A stretch of 64,000 nucleotides of DNA from Jacaranda mimosifolia (Eukaryota > Streptophyta > Magnoliopsida > Lamiales > Bignoniaceae): the NCBI GenBank assembly GCA_018894105.1, contig CM032123.1:22545744-22609743 (forward strand). Reading direction: 5' to 3'. The notes under the pieces were generated by a model, which saw only the letters and a program-made list of their open reading frames with translations, was not told where the DNA came from and did no database searches. Made by a program: the position numbers and the translations under genes. Shown here piece by piece: positions 46,945 through 58,524 of the stretch; positions within the stretch are counted from its first letter, which is position 1; every line of letters starts with the position of its first letter.

Positions 46945-49722
46945 TGTGGCACTCAGCCAGGCGTGATTCCTAAGCTAAGGTGCCACCAATCCAAAATTAA
47001 AATATAATTCAAAAGACAACTAAGGGAACCAAAATTAACAAAACCTTATAGATAGCAACTCAACACTAATCCCAAAAGATCATTAAAGGTGCGCAATATG
47101 TACATATCAAAAGTCCTTAGAACAAACTTAACCATTCACATAACATTCTCAAATCTAAGCGTCTCGATTAGGTGAAATCTATATATGCAATCATAGTACC
47201 TAATCTATTACAAAACATGTCTTTCCTTGGGCTAGCCTCAAGCCCTTTATTCTCCTTCAGATCCTATCTAGGAAGGAAACAAGAAATAACATAAAGGTGG
47301 TAAGTCCTAAGGACTTAGAGAGGGGGAAATATGATATTGGACAAGGAAAAACTGTCGAAGTGTAGAACAGATAAACAGATTCAACAACAAGCAAAACTTT
47401 ACAATATAAAGCAATAACGTAATATAGCACATGTGATACCAAATTTAACGGACTGTTGGCAACTCCATCCTTATTGCTCCCAGAATAGAACATAACGGTA
47501 ATAAACAATAACACGGAGTACAATTATACATAACAAATTTCCCTTATTACTCTGTTACCCAAGCATTTGGCCTGGTCCATTAATCCAAGCACTCGGCTCG
47601 ATAGATATGTGGCATCACCGACCGCATGCCAAATCCGACCACTCGCAGACAACTAACCTCTAACTAATTGCAAGTTAGGATCTTAAGTGGGTAATAGCTG
47701 GGAGACTAACCACCGTCTGCCCATACCACCCAATCGTCTTTTTGGACCTAATCTCGGGCCCAACCTAACCCCTGGCGTCCCATCGGGTGGTAACCCCCCA
47801 AGAGCGTCCTCAAGGTGACTTAACATAATGGCAATAGATAATATGTATTTCAAAATAACTTATCAGAAACATATATGTGAAATAGAACGAAATGGTACCA
47901 TCTGTAAAATATTAGCCGGCAAGGCCACATAAATAGTATATAAAATGATTTAAACAGGAGTACAAAACGAGATTGGTCAGCAAGACCAAAATAACAACAT
48001 ATATAGGGAAAGTTGGCAAGGTTATAGGGTATACGAGATAGATAACAAATAACATAATAAGAGTTTTGGGTACCAAAACGAATATAATTCAATTTGACAA
48101 ATGAACACAAGGAATACAAACATCGAAAAATCGTTCACTTCCCAGAATAAAGATAGGCTTAACCCTGACCTCAATCCTCAGTACCCACAATAAAAGTCCT
48201 CTACCGGCCAAGAACCCTCCGATACTCGTCACCTATTTTCATTCAAAACATTATATAAATATCAATGCCATAATATAGCATTTACTAACAATAATTATAG
48301 CTCATCACACATTCTAATTACTCTGGCCCACTTTATCTTCTCAATTATCAATCTATTTCCATCATCTAATTAATATTACTAGATTCACTACCCATTTAAC
48401 TCGTTTAAGCAATCAAGGGTTTTACCCCAAACTTAGTTTACCAGTTATTTTTCTAAGCATGCCGGTTTGGTCAAATCTCATCAATTTTGGGCTAGTACTT
48501 ACTTTCATTATTAATACTTAGATTAATATTCTCAATCCAAAACTAATATTTAGCCCACATTCATTTTAACATATATATTCATAATATTCAAGTCGTATTA
48601 CAGTTCCACATTTTTGACTTTCCAAATGCATCAATTAATAATTATTAATCTTTTATTATCAAATTCGGGTCCATACATCACTTACAATCAAATTCATATT
48701 CAATCTTTTCAGTCTGCAATCATAATTTTCATCCAATTAACTTGTATTTACATTAGAAATTAGCTTAATAATTCAATCAAATTAAATCAGCATGCATTCG
48801 AATCGAAGTTTTACCCAAATTGACAAAGTTTGATGCCAAATCACTGCGCAAAAGTGGTCTGCATGCACTCAGATCGTCAAACCGGTGAAATTGGTAGTCA
48901 GTCGCTGAAGCACCACCGTCGTGCGCCGCCATCAAAAATATGCAAAGCTGCCACTACTTGATGCGTCTCGGCGAGACAAATAATTTCCCCAAATCAATTT
49001 CACAAAACTTCTTCATTTGGCCGGTCCACCTTGCTAAAAATAGTAAAGTGCCACCTAATGCCGTTGCGTAGTTTTTCTTTTATTACTCCTTCACTAGTGG
49101 TCCGTTCTTGAAATTGAAAGCACTATTATGTTCCTCTCTCCAAACCTGTCGAAACCCACTCCATGGTTGAGAGTTTCAACTTCCGAATAGTGAGACCCAC
49201 CACCTCCGCCGTGCATTTCCATTGGCCACCAATTCCCATCGGTTCACACGATGGTTTGGTGTAAATTTTGTATTAATATGTTCCTTGCAACGAGGGGAAG
49301 AGAATAGTTAGCTTGGTTGCTAGGTTTTTTGGCATTGGAAATGATGGTGACAGCAAGCTTGAGAAAATTTGATAAAATGGGAGGCCTTCTGTGTATACAT
49401 TTTTAACTTTCTACAAATCTTAGTTTGAACCCCAGTAGTTTACTTCAGATTTCAATTTAGTCCATCGACTTATTTAGTGCCTCACATTGACCCCAAAGCT
49501 TTATTTCAGTTTATAATTGAGCTCTAAGATAAGTTAGTACCTTAGTTTGACCTAGTTGACCATTTTTATTACAGATTGACCCCCCCCCCCAAAAAAAAGT
49601 TCAAGTTCCTTACAATTAATCCTCCTTATTTATATTTTGAACCCCAAAATTTTGTCAGATTAATAATTTGATTTTTTTTTTGAAATCTTACCTTCTAAAA
49701 TGCTAAATTTAGGGGTGTTGCA
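46945..49722 (-). repeat. 3' LTR of the pol-less gypsy element, 2.78 kb
   Basis: Low-coordinate end TGTGGCACTCAGCC, high end GGGGTGTTGCA. Bases 46945 to about 48205 align with 52481-52494 plus 57157-58405. The sequence directly outside is GATAT (46940-46944). Confidence 0.8.
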
Positions 49723-49735
49723 ATCTCCCCTTCTT
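49723..49735 (-). other. Polypurine tract of the pol-less gypsy element
   Basis: AAGAAGGGGAGAT on minus, directly abutting the 3' LTR. Confidence 0.75.
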
Positions 49736-52464
49736 AAAAGAATATGGTCCATAGATTCTCTTCTTTAACTGGAAGAACTCCAGTTATTGCTAGCGCATAT
49801 AACACTCTTGTTCCCATGTTGCCTCGATCAAATGCCGATTTATCCCATTGTCACAACATGCTTCATCCAATCCCTAGTGACGTTTATTTCACTAAGATTT
49901 TTAAGAATCTTCTCTTTTTGGTTTCCCAACATATCCATTCTTACTAAGGCATGGTGTCAAGTTATTTTTCTAGGGTTGGCTAGTAATTCCGTATTCCATT
50001 GTTCCATTATCCGTCATCACTTAAAGTTTTTTCTTGATTTCCACAATTAAACTTATAGGAAGTAAATTAAACTATCCCAAAAGGAGTTTTAAGCCTCTTT
50101 AGCAATCCCATAAAACCACTTAGTGCTTTATACTTATTTTCTATTAAGTAATCCTTATGCACATCATCACATGTCATTTCAATACTTAAAAGGTTCTCCA
50201 TTTCACCCTGATAGAGTACATGTAAACAAACGCCAAACACATGCATTAGATTAAATAGCTTATGAGAAAAAGACATCCCAATTCTCAAACTCGGTGAGTT
50301 TTGTCGTGCTCTTACTATTATTCCACCAATTCTTATCAGTAATGCAAGATCCCTCCCAAAAGTAAGTAGATACCCAATTTCTTTGTTCATCAAGTTTACT
50401 CGTTACTCTAATTTTCTCGCCATTCCTTAATTCATACCCTTATGTTTTACTTATATGATCCTTTCAGTGATTGAACGGGTAAAACTCTAGAAATTCCTTG
50501 AGGCAATCTGTCATATGGTTTTTGTTGTACTCCCAAGATTATTAACCTCATTTGTGCATCAATAGAGTTATAAGGTCCACCCTCCCACTACAATAAGTTT
50601 TATGCCGCAAGTCTTCCTATCTTTGAATCTACTAGCAGATGGGAAATAAGGTCCAACGTCATCTTCAGTTCTTCCCACGAGATATTTCTAATTCAAGTGT
50701 CCTTATTGCAGTTTTTGAGTGTATTAGTTTCATTGATTGATGACCACCCACTATAATTTAGTCAATATAGGATCACCTTCACATTTTAGGATGTTCTGGT
50801 GGTGTCGTACCTTATCGTATCGTGATTCATGGCCTTATCAGACAAGCTCATGTTCAATTTAGCCAGAATCTCTTAGAACTCAAATCTGTATATATGGTAT
50901 ACAAGATACAATTTTATTTCTATACGTGACTCATGTGCGATAGTATCATTATACATATAAATTAGTGCTTAGTAGTTCTTGAGAATATTTAAATTGTCAA
51001 TCAACCTAGCTAACACTTGATTCATGATGGATAGAACTTACTAAATCTAGTACATCATTGTTATAACCAAACATTCATCATATTCCACTTGTAGAGCTAA
51101 ACAAGTTACTTATATGTGTATATGCACGCCTTAACCATTTCTCTAATTGGCACACCTCATGATTCTTTAATTTCCATCGTCAATGCTAGGATGTACGTTC
51201 CCATTTCAAGTATTGGTCCCATTCTCATGTGCACCTTCTATATCCTCAATTTTGGGGACTGCGTTCCATTATGTCATTGATCTCTATCCTTTACCCATAT
51301 TCCTACTTGTCACGATAATAACAATATCTTCTTCGTCCTTTCTTTTTATTCTTCCAACTCTCATTTAGTCGATTCCTTCACCCTTATATATTGTTTCCTA
51401 TATTCCAAAATTGGTTATGCCCATTTCTCTTCAAATTTTTAATATGATTCCTCATAACTCCATTGTTGCCAACGACCATTCCTTAGACAACTATATCATT
51501 TAAGTCACACTATACAAATTCATCAAATATTAACCTATCCATATGACCTTTTAAATCATCAAATGCAACTCTGTTCAGGAGAATCCTCAACTTATAAATC
51601 TAAAATCTCGTAAAACATGTCTAAACGTGATATATTGCTCCAAATTTTACCTTTTCAAAATTCAAAGAGTCATGTGCTTAACATCCAATTGTACCGGAAG
51701 CATATCTTTTCATCATTGATTATTTTCTTACTTTCCATAGCCTATGGTCTCAAATTCCTATCATCATATCCCTTGCCAATATAAACATACCATTTAGATT
51801 CCAATTGTACACACAGGTCAAACATCAGTCCTCATTAACAATCATTCATTCATTTCCCAAATACACTATTACCTACAATAACCCTTTTTTCATGTATATC
51901 TGTACAATCTAAATATCATCTGTAAGCACTTGTTAGATAGTTATTCCTCCCAAGATAACCATTTACTCATCAAATCTAACATTCACAGATATTGTTCATA
52001 TAATGCCATAATTCCAAACAACATCATCCTTACCAATGATTATACATTTATATGCCTAGCATACCAGAAGTAAGAGGTTATACACTAGTTGGTGACCCCA
52101 GTCATAACCATTCACTTCCTTAATGTCGAGCATTATATCAAAAGTTCATATCCTATTCAATTCCACAATCAAACCTCATATTTTCCTACTCAAAATTTTC
52201 ACGTTCAAAGGATCATATCATGATATAGCTTAGGTATTCTTTAACTCAAGTATACACATCCCAGATAATTCCAAAGTCAAGCTTAATCTTTACTAACTGA
52301 GAATTTCACACTTCGAGGATCATATCCTAGCATCGCTCAGGCTTTTCCTTAACCCAAGTGCTTACATCCTAAATAATTCTCAATTCAAGATTATTCTCTA
52401 ATGAACCCATTAACTCTAGCTACCAAAAATCATTCCCATGTTAACATAGGTCCTTTAAACCTAT
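49736..52464 (-). other. Interior of the pol-less gypsy element; no protein domain seen
   Basis: All frames are broken; the longest ORF (50393-50067 -, 108 codons) has no recognised motif. A two-unit tandem repeat of about 107 bp lies at 52204-52418 (shared words GATCATATC, TTAACYCAAGT, AGATTATTC-like). Length and emptiness suggest a large retrotransposon derivative mobilised by a partner's proteins. Confidence 0.6.
52204..52418 (-). repeat. ~107-bp direct repeat, two units, next to the PBS
   Basis: GATCATATC at 52211 and again at 52318, with colinear similarity over both units (AGCTTAGG/CGCTCAGG, CTTTAACTCAAG/CCTTAACCCAAG, CATCC, TAATTC). It lies in the untranslated leader. Confidence 0.7.
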
Positions 52465-52476
52465 GATCTGATACCA
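52465..52476 (-). other. Primer-binding site of the pol-less gypsy element
   Basis: TGGTATCAGATC on minus, 4 bp inside the 5' LTR end at 52481. Close to the initiator-Met tRNA complement. Confidence 0.7.
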
Positions 52477-52528
52477 CCTCTATGGCGTCCCAGCTAAGGC
52501 TGTGAATGGGTAGGGTTTTACCCTACCC

Positions 52529-54515
52529 AAGCCCACAGCAATAACATAATAACCAAGCCCAGACCCAACAAATTTGTGATATAACCAGGCCCAGGCCTGG
52601 GGCCATTAAAAAATATTAAATGGGTATGGGTAGAATTTCTACCCATGAATACCCATTTACCCTAATATTTTAGACCATTGGATTTTATCAAAATTCAACG
52701 GTCTAAATTAATCTAAAAATGATGAGAGAGAGTCAAAGAGAGAATAAGAGACGAGACGAGATGAGATTTATCAAAATCCAATTTCTATTTTCTTCGGGAC
52801 TTCGGGTCAATAATGAGAGAGAGTGATTTACACCTCTTGCACCCATTTTTTCCCATAATCCAGATTCTTTACCACTGCACATCACCGGCGCCGCCTCCAC
52901 GGCCCATTTGCCAGCGAGCCAATTGGGAGTCAAAAGCAGCAAATGAGGTTGTACAACTCGCTTCTCAGTGTTGTACCTGACATGGCTGGTGCTGGAGTAA
53001 CTCATGTTTGGCTACCTACACCCTCATACTCTGTTTCACCCCAAGGTGAATTGTATTTTCCTTTTTTTAATTTTCATCCCCCAAAGGCCAAAATCATTTT
53101 TTTGTGTTTCTATTAGTTGTTCGCTAGTTGCATTACGAACATAAACATTGAGTTTAGAGATAAAGAGCTCTATTATAGAATTATGACACTGTCTGATGAT
53201 CAGTGAAAAGGGCTACGGGTTGCTTCTCTCTGGACTTTCTGCTGAAACCCTGCACAATAGTGCAACTTCTTAGCAAAAATTTTGGTTGTTGGGCTTTGAT
53301 AGAAAGGGTTGTCTGGCTTGATTTTGGTATTTAAATGTTCATTTAGGCTCTTTTGGGAATAGGATTTTGTGGAGTTTAGGAAGACTCATTTGTTCAATAC
53401 TCATATGTTTCACTTTTCAAGAATTGTAGAGCAAGACTTCTGATAAATTTTGATTTTTTGCTAGCCTAATGTTAACTCTTCTTTTGGTTTGGATTTCTTT
53501 TTAAAGCAACTAAAATTTCAATCTTATTTGGTATACAGTAAGGCAACTAATATTATTTCATTTATCATGTTACTATGTTGAATGGATTGTACTAGTCTAT
53601 TGTGGCTTGTCTATTGATATCTTTATTTGCTTTAATTAATATCAATATTTTAAGTTTTATTTTTGATTGAGTAATGTTTCGAGAAGACCATCAAGTTGAT
53701 TAGCATTTGAGCCATAGAATGTTAATAATGTTAAGAAATATGCTCCATCAACTTATGCTTTAGTTAAAACCTAAAGGAAAAAGCGGAAGGTTCTGTCAAT
53801 ACATGTTGAGTGTTGTGAATTTCTCTCTTGATCTGTTGAAGAAGAATAGAAATGAGGATATTCGCTTTTGCTTTTAGTTAGAAAGTAAACACTTTTCTAT
53901 ATAGTCTATTTTTTCTTAGCAGAAGAAGTATGAAAAGCTTTGCGTGGATACAACCACAATTCCACAAAAACTATGTAAAATTTGTCCCTACTTTATCTTC
54001 AGTTTATTGATGGTTCAGTCTTCAGTTTCCTTGATTTAGTTGCTGGTGTCATAAGAATTGGATCTTGGATTTCTCTTCACTTTCATTCTGCTAAATAGTT
54101 TTTGTAATTATAATGTAATCATTCTTTTGAAAAATCATTATTGACTCATTTGTTTTTGTTACAGTTCATAGGTATAATGAATTAATACTTGTTTTTGTTA
54201 AATCCTAGCATTATGGTATTATTTTAATTTGTTTATATTTACCTTATTAACTTATTGAAAATTAAATATATTTGACATATATTAATGAAGTTGGAATGAG
54301 CAATGAAGCATGGCTAGAATAGATGACTTAAAGTATTAAAACTTGGGATACATATAGATATATTGTCTAGGGTTTGGTCTAAATTAAAGTAAACTCTATT
54401 GGTATTCTGAAATCATAACTGGTGATCATGTTCTTGATCTAATGTGTCATATGGAGTTATTAAACTCAAGTTACATCTTATTAACTTAATTTATTATCTT
54501 TTTTTAGATTTTGTA
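52529..54515 (+). other. 5' region of the hAT, no gene seen
   Basis: About 2 kb of AT-rich leader with no conserved frame. Probably promoter and 5' intron ending at the acceptor near 54507. The antisense ORF at 52733-53005 has no recognised motif. Confidence 0.45.
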
Positions 54516-56524
54516 ATGTCAACATCACATAGCCAATCCAGCCAACATGTATTTCTCGATAGCAGTGATAATAAAGAAGTGAGTACTGCACCTAGAGGTA
54601 TAAAAAGAAAACACTCAGTTGTATGGCAACATTTTACAAAGGTCAGCGGTATAAATGATATTGTGCATGCTAAATACAACTACTGTGAAAAACTTCTATC
54701 TGGTAATACTGCATATGGTACTACTCATTTGAAGAAACACCTACAGAATGCATGCCCAAAATTCAAGTTAGATTCCAGGAATAGTTTCGGCGGAAGTCCT
54801 AGGAATGAATTTATATTTGATTAAGTGAAAAGTTGAAAGGATTTTGTAATTGCATGCATAAAACACAAATGCCCCTTCAATATATGTGAGCATGAATATT
54901 TGAATTTTTTTTGAATGGTCTGAATCCGAATTTCAAGCTTCTTTATAGAAATAATGTGATTGAAGTATATGAAGAGGAAAAGGTCAAAGTTTATAAATTG
55001 TTAGATGAACTAAGATGTAAAGTGTCTTTGAATACAGATATTTGGACTTCGGATCACTCACATGTTGCATATTGTTGTTTGACCACTCACTTTATTGATG
55101 AGAATTGGGAATTGCAAAAGAAAATTCTTGCATTTAGAAAGATTCCATATCCACATGATGGTGAAGCTTTATTTAACTTCATGAAAGAAATGATTTTGGA
55201 ATGGAATTTGGAAAAGAAGTTGTTTTCAGTAGTTGTTGATAATGCTACAGCTAATGATGCTATGATTAGAAGATTGAAAGCTTGGCTTGTTTGTGATTAA
55301 TTAATTTCATTTGATGGGGATTGTTACATGTGAGATGTAGTGCACACATATTAAATTTGGTTGTACAAGATGGATTGAGTCAAATTAAGGGATTATTTGT
55401 GAAAATTCGTGAAACTATAAGATATTTGAACAAGTCTTCTATTGCAACTCAAAAATTTGATACTGCATTAAATCAGTGTAACTTAGAGGGTAAGAGGCAA
55501 GTGGCCATAGATTTGCGTAATATGTGGAACTCAACTTATGAGTTGCTTATGACAACATTACCATTAAAAGAAGCATTTAGTCATTTACAAAGAATAGATA
55601 GGTATTATCAATTCAATCCATCTAAGTCAGAATGGGAAGTGGCTAAAATTATGCATGGTTGTTGACAAATATTTTATGAAGCTACTCACCATTTTAGCGG
55701 TCGCAAGTACCCAATATCCAATGTATTTTTTCCTGATATTTGTGAGATTCATTTGAAGATAGCTGAGTGGAAAGACAGTGAATTTGATTTTATTAGGAGG
55801 ATGTATGGTTCCATAAAGGAGAAGTTTGATAAATATTGGGATGAGTGTTGTTTGGTATTAGTTGTTGCTGTTTTATTTGATCCTAGGTTTAAAATAGATT
55901 TGGTCAAGTGTTTTTACACTAGAATTTATGGTTCAAATGCTCATCCATACATTCGCGATACTTTGGTTAAGTTATTCATTACTTATAGAGGTAGTGTTAC
56001 CCCTTCAATGAATGAGACCACTTTGACAAGTAGCACAATTGTTGAAACATGCGCTTCTTTACGTGATTTTGATAGATGGTGTAATGAATCACGAATTTCA
56101 GTTAATCAAAAATCAGAGTTGGATAGCTACTTAGATGAAGTTAGATTTCCTAGGGCACAGACATTTAACATCTTAGACTGGTGGAGAACAAATAGCCCTA
56201 AGTTGCCCATTTTGGCAAAAATAGCACATGATATTTTAGCAGTTCTAGCTACTACCATGGCATCAGAGGCAACATTAAGTATTGGAGGTCGTGTTATTGA
56301 TGAATCACATGCTTGTTTGCTTCCGGATGTGGTAGAGGCATTAATAGTCGCAAAATGATTGGATCAGACCAATTCCTAAGGATGGTAAGTAAATTTGTTT
56401 ATATTTTTTAGTTCTTCTGTTAATTTTATTGATATAATATTTTTCTTACCATGTTTTAATTTTTGTAGTTGGAAGTGATGCAGAATCATATAAAGTTCAA
56501 GTAGAAAGTGTAGTAAGATTTTAA
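54516..56524 (+). pseudogene. hAT transposase (BED finger, RICESLEEPER-like), broken
   Basis: ATG at 54516 follows a splice-acceptor-like TTTTTTTAG. The BED finger (WQHFTKVS to AKYNYCEKLLSG to HLKKHLQNAC) has Tyr where the first zinc Cys belongs. The RNase-H-like catalytic part follows: LNTDIWTSDHSHVAYCCLTT (first Asp), FSVVVDNATANDAM (second Asp), HVRCSAHILNLVVQDGL and a WNSTY box. The C-terminal hAT dimerisation region is at about 56110-56345 (SELDSYLDE, FNILDWWRTNSPKLPILAKI, ASEATLS with Glu, GGRVIDE). Breaks: TAA 54822-54824, frame slips before 54911 and near 55298-55320, TGA at 55663-55665, and a one-base insertion near 56357. The final part likely spliced from 56384 to 56469 and ended at 56522-56524. 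Confidence 0.88.
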
Positions 56525-57156
56525 TGAACAAAAGTTGCATGTAAATATTAATAATGCTCTTACTTTGATTCTATTTTATTTTAAGTAGCAATTTAATTAA
56601 TTTTTTCTTCCTTTCAATTACTAGGTTGGAGATTACATGACTTGAGGGTGATTTTGCAGTTGGGTTAAAAGTAGTTTTAGTTGGACTAATTTGTTAAAAT
56701 TTAGATGTGTATATTTCTATAATTGTATTTGAAAATTTATATAGTTGTAACTTAAGTATTGTGTCCTTGTCTTATTTTGTCAAATTGGATATGAGATGAC
56801 TTGGGGATGATTTTTATAATTAAATTGAATATGGTTCTACTTAGATTGATTTGTTAAAATTTAGATATATATTTCTTATAATTGGACTTAAGAAAATTGT
56901 TATAACTTCAATTTTTACTTTGTTATATGTATATTAATAATTGTATGTCAAAATATTGGGCCTGGGCCTATCAACAGTAGCAGCAGCAGAGAAAAAAAAA
57001 AGGCTTGACCCAAAAATATTGGGCCTAGACAGCAGGCCCAATACATAGACCCAATGTGTAATGGGTCTACTTGGGCAGGCTAGAGAATGAGTATTATTTT
57101 TGGGTGTTTTTTTGGTATGGGCTTGGGTAGGGTTCATTTACAACCCTAGCCCCAGC

Positions 57157-58405
57157 TAAAGGTGATTCCTAAGCTAAGCTGTCACCAATCCAACTTAAAA
57201 TATAATTCAGAAGATAATTAAGAGAACCAAAATTTAACAAAACTCTAAAGATAGCAGCTCAACACTAAACTAAAAAGATCATTCAAAGTGCGCAATATGT
57301 AGATATCAAAAGTCCTTAGAACAAACTTAACCATTCACATAACATTCCCAAATCTAAGTGTCTCGATTAGGTGAAATCTATATATACAATCATAGAACCT
57401 AATCTATTACAACACATGTCTTTCCTCGAGCAAGCCTCGAGCCCTTTAATCTCCTTCAGATGTTGTCTGGGAAGGAAACAAGAAATAACAGAAAGGGGTA
57501 AGTCCTAAGGACTTAGTGAGGGGTAAATAGGACATTAGACGAGGAAAAACTGTAGAAGAGTAGAAACAGATAAACAAATTCAACAACAAGCAAGAATTTA
57601 TGATATGAAGCAATGATGTAACATAGGACATGTGATACCAAATTTAACAGACTGTTGGCAACTCCATCCTTATTGCTCCCAGAATAGAACATAAACGGTA
57701 ATAAATGATAACACATAGTACAATTAAACATAACAAATTTTCCTTATTAGTTCATTACTTAAGCATTCAGCTCAATACCCGAGCACTCAGCTCGGTAGAC
57801 ATGCGGCATAGTTGGCCGCATGCGAGATCCCACCGCTCGTAGGTAGCTAACCTCCAACTACCTACAAGTCGAGATCTTAAGTGGGTACTAGCTGTGAGAC
57901 CAGTCACCGTCGGCCCATACCGCCCGATCGTCTTTCAGGACCTAGTCCTAGGTCCAACCCGACCTGTGGAGTCCTATCGGGTGGTAACCCCCCAAGAACG
58001 TCCTCAAGGTGAATTAACATAATGCCAATAAATAATACGTATTTTAAAATAACTGATCAGAAATATATATGTGAAACAAAATGAAATGGTACAATCCACA
58101 AAACATTGGCTGGCAAGGCCATATAAATAGTATACAAAACAATTTAAATAGGAGTACAAAATGAGATTGGTCAGCAAGACCAAAATAACAACGTATATAG
58201 AAAAACCGGCAAGGCTGTAGGGTATACGAGATAGATAAAAAATAAAAAAAATAAGAGTTTTGGTACCAGAACAAATACAATTCAATTTGACCATGAACAC
58301 AGGGAATCCATGCATAAAAAATTGTTCACTTCCTAGAAGAAAGACAAGCTTAACCCTCACCTTAATACTTAGTGCCCACAATAAAAGTGCTTTACTGGTC
58401 AAGAA
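57157..58405 (-). repeat. Rest of the 5' LTR of the pol-less gypsy element, truncated
   Basis: Aligns with about 46960-48205 (CTAAGCTAAG, CACTCGGCTCG / CACTCAGCTCG, GGTAACCCCCCAAGA, GTACAAAAYGAGATTGGTCAGC). Similarity ends at about 58405 (CAAGAACCCTC). Confidence 0.85.
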
Positions 58406-58524
58406 CCCTCAAATCCATCATATGAATCGAGAATTTGGTATTTTGATCAATCCATCACATGAATCAATCAATCAAAAATCCAAATCATGGCATGGATTAG
58501 GCTTCGATGCCCCCTGAAGGCAAG
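58406..58524. other. Short unassigned spacer
   Basis: Sequence between the gypsy LTR break and the copia LTR copy C, rich in ATCAATC words. Origin not recognised. Confidence 0.4.

Larger units (their letters stand above)
52495..57148 (+). mobile_element. hAT transposon, 4.65 kb, TSD GTCCCAGC/GCCCCAGC
   Basis: Left end TAAGGCTGTGAATGGGTAGG, right end (minus) TAGGGTTGTAAATG: imperfect TIRs. The 8-bp direct repeats at 52487-52494 and 57149-57156 differ at one base. Removing the element restores the gypsy LTR end, aligning with 46945 onward. Both ends hold many GGGTA/TACCC and GGGCCY/RGGCCC words, including the palindrome GGGTAGGGT-TTT-ACCCTACCC near 52508-52528. Eight-base TSDs, TIRs and the encoded BED finger/hAT dimerisation domain agree. 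Confidence 0.9.
46945..58405 (-). mobile_element. Gypsy-type LTR element without recognisable pol, interrupted by a hAT
   Basis: On minus: a partial 5' LTR (58405-57157, interrupted by the hAT, then 52494-52481), PBS TGGTATCAGATC (52476-52465), interior 52480-49723, polypurine tract, and 3' LTR 49722-46945. The LTR starts TGCAACACCCCTAAATTTAG, a gypsy-like start. The interior is 2.76 kb and I recognise no gag, RT or integrase in it; it is a non-autonomous (LARD-like) or heavily deleted element. The outer half of the 5' LTR is missing beyond about 58405. Confidence 0.75.

Noticed and set aside
47257..48119. Hydrophobic minus-strand ORFs, repeated at 57446-58402
   Set aside because: Both sets sit in copies of the same gypsy LTR with differing frames; not conserved proteins.
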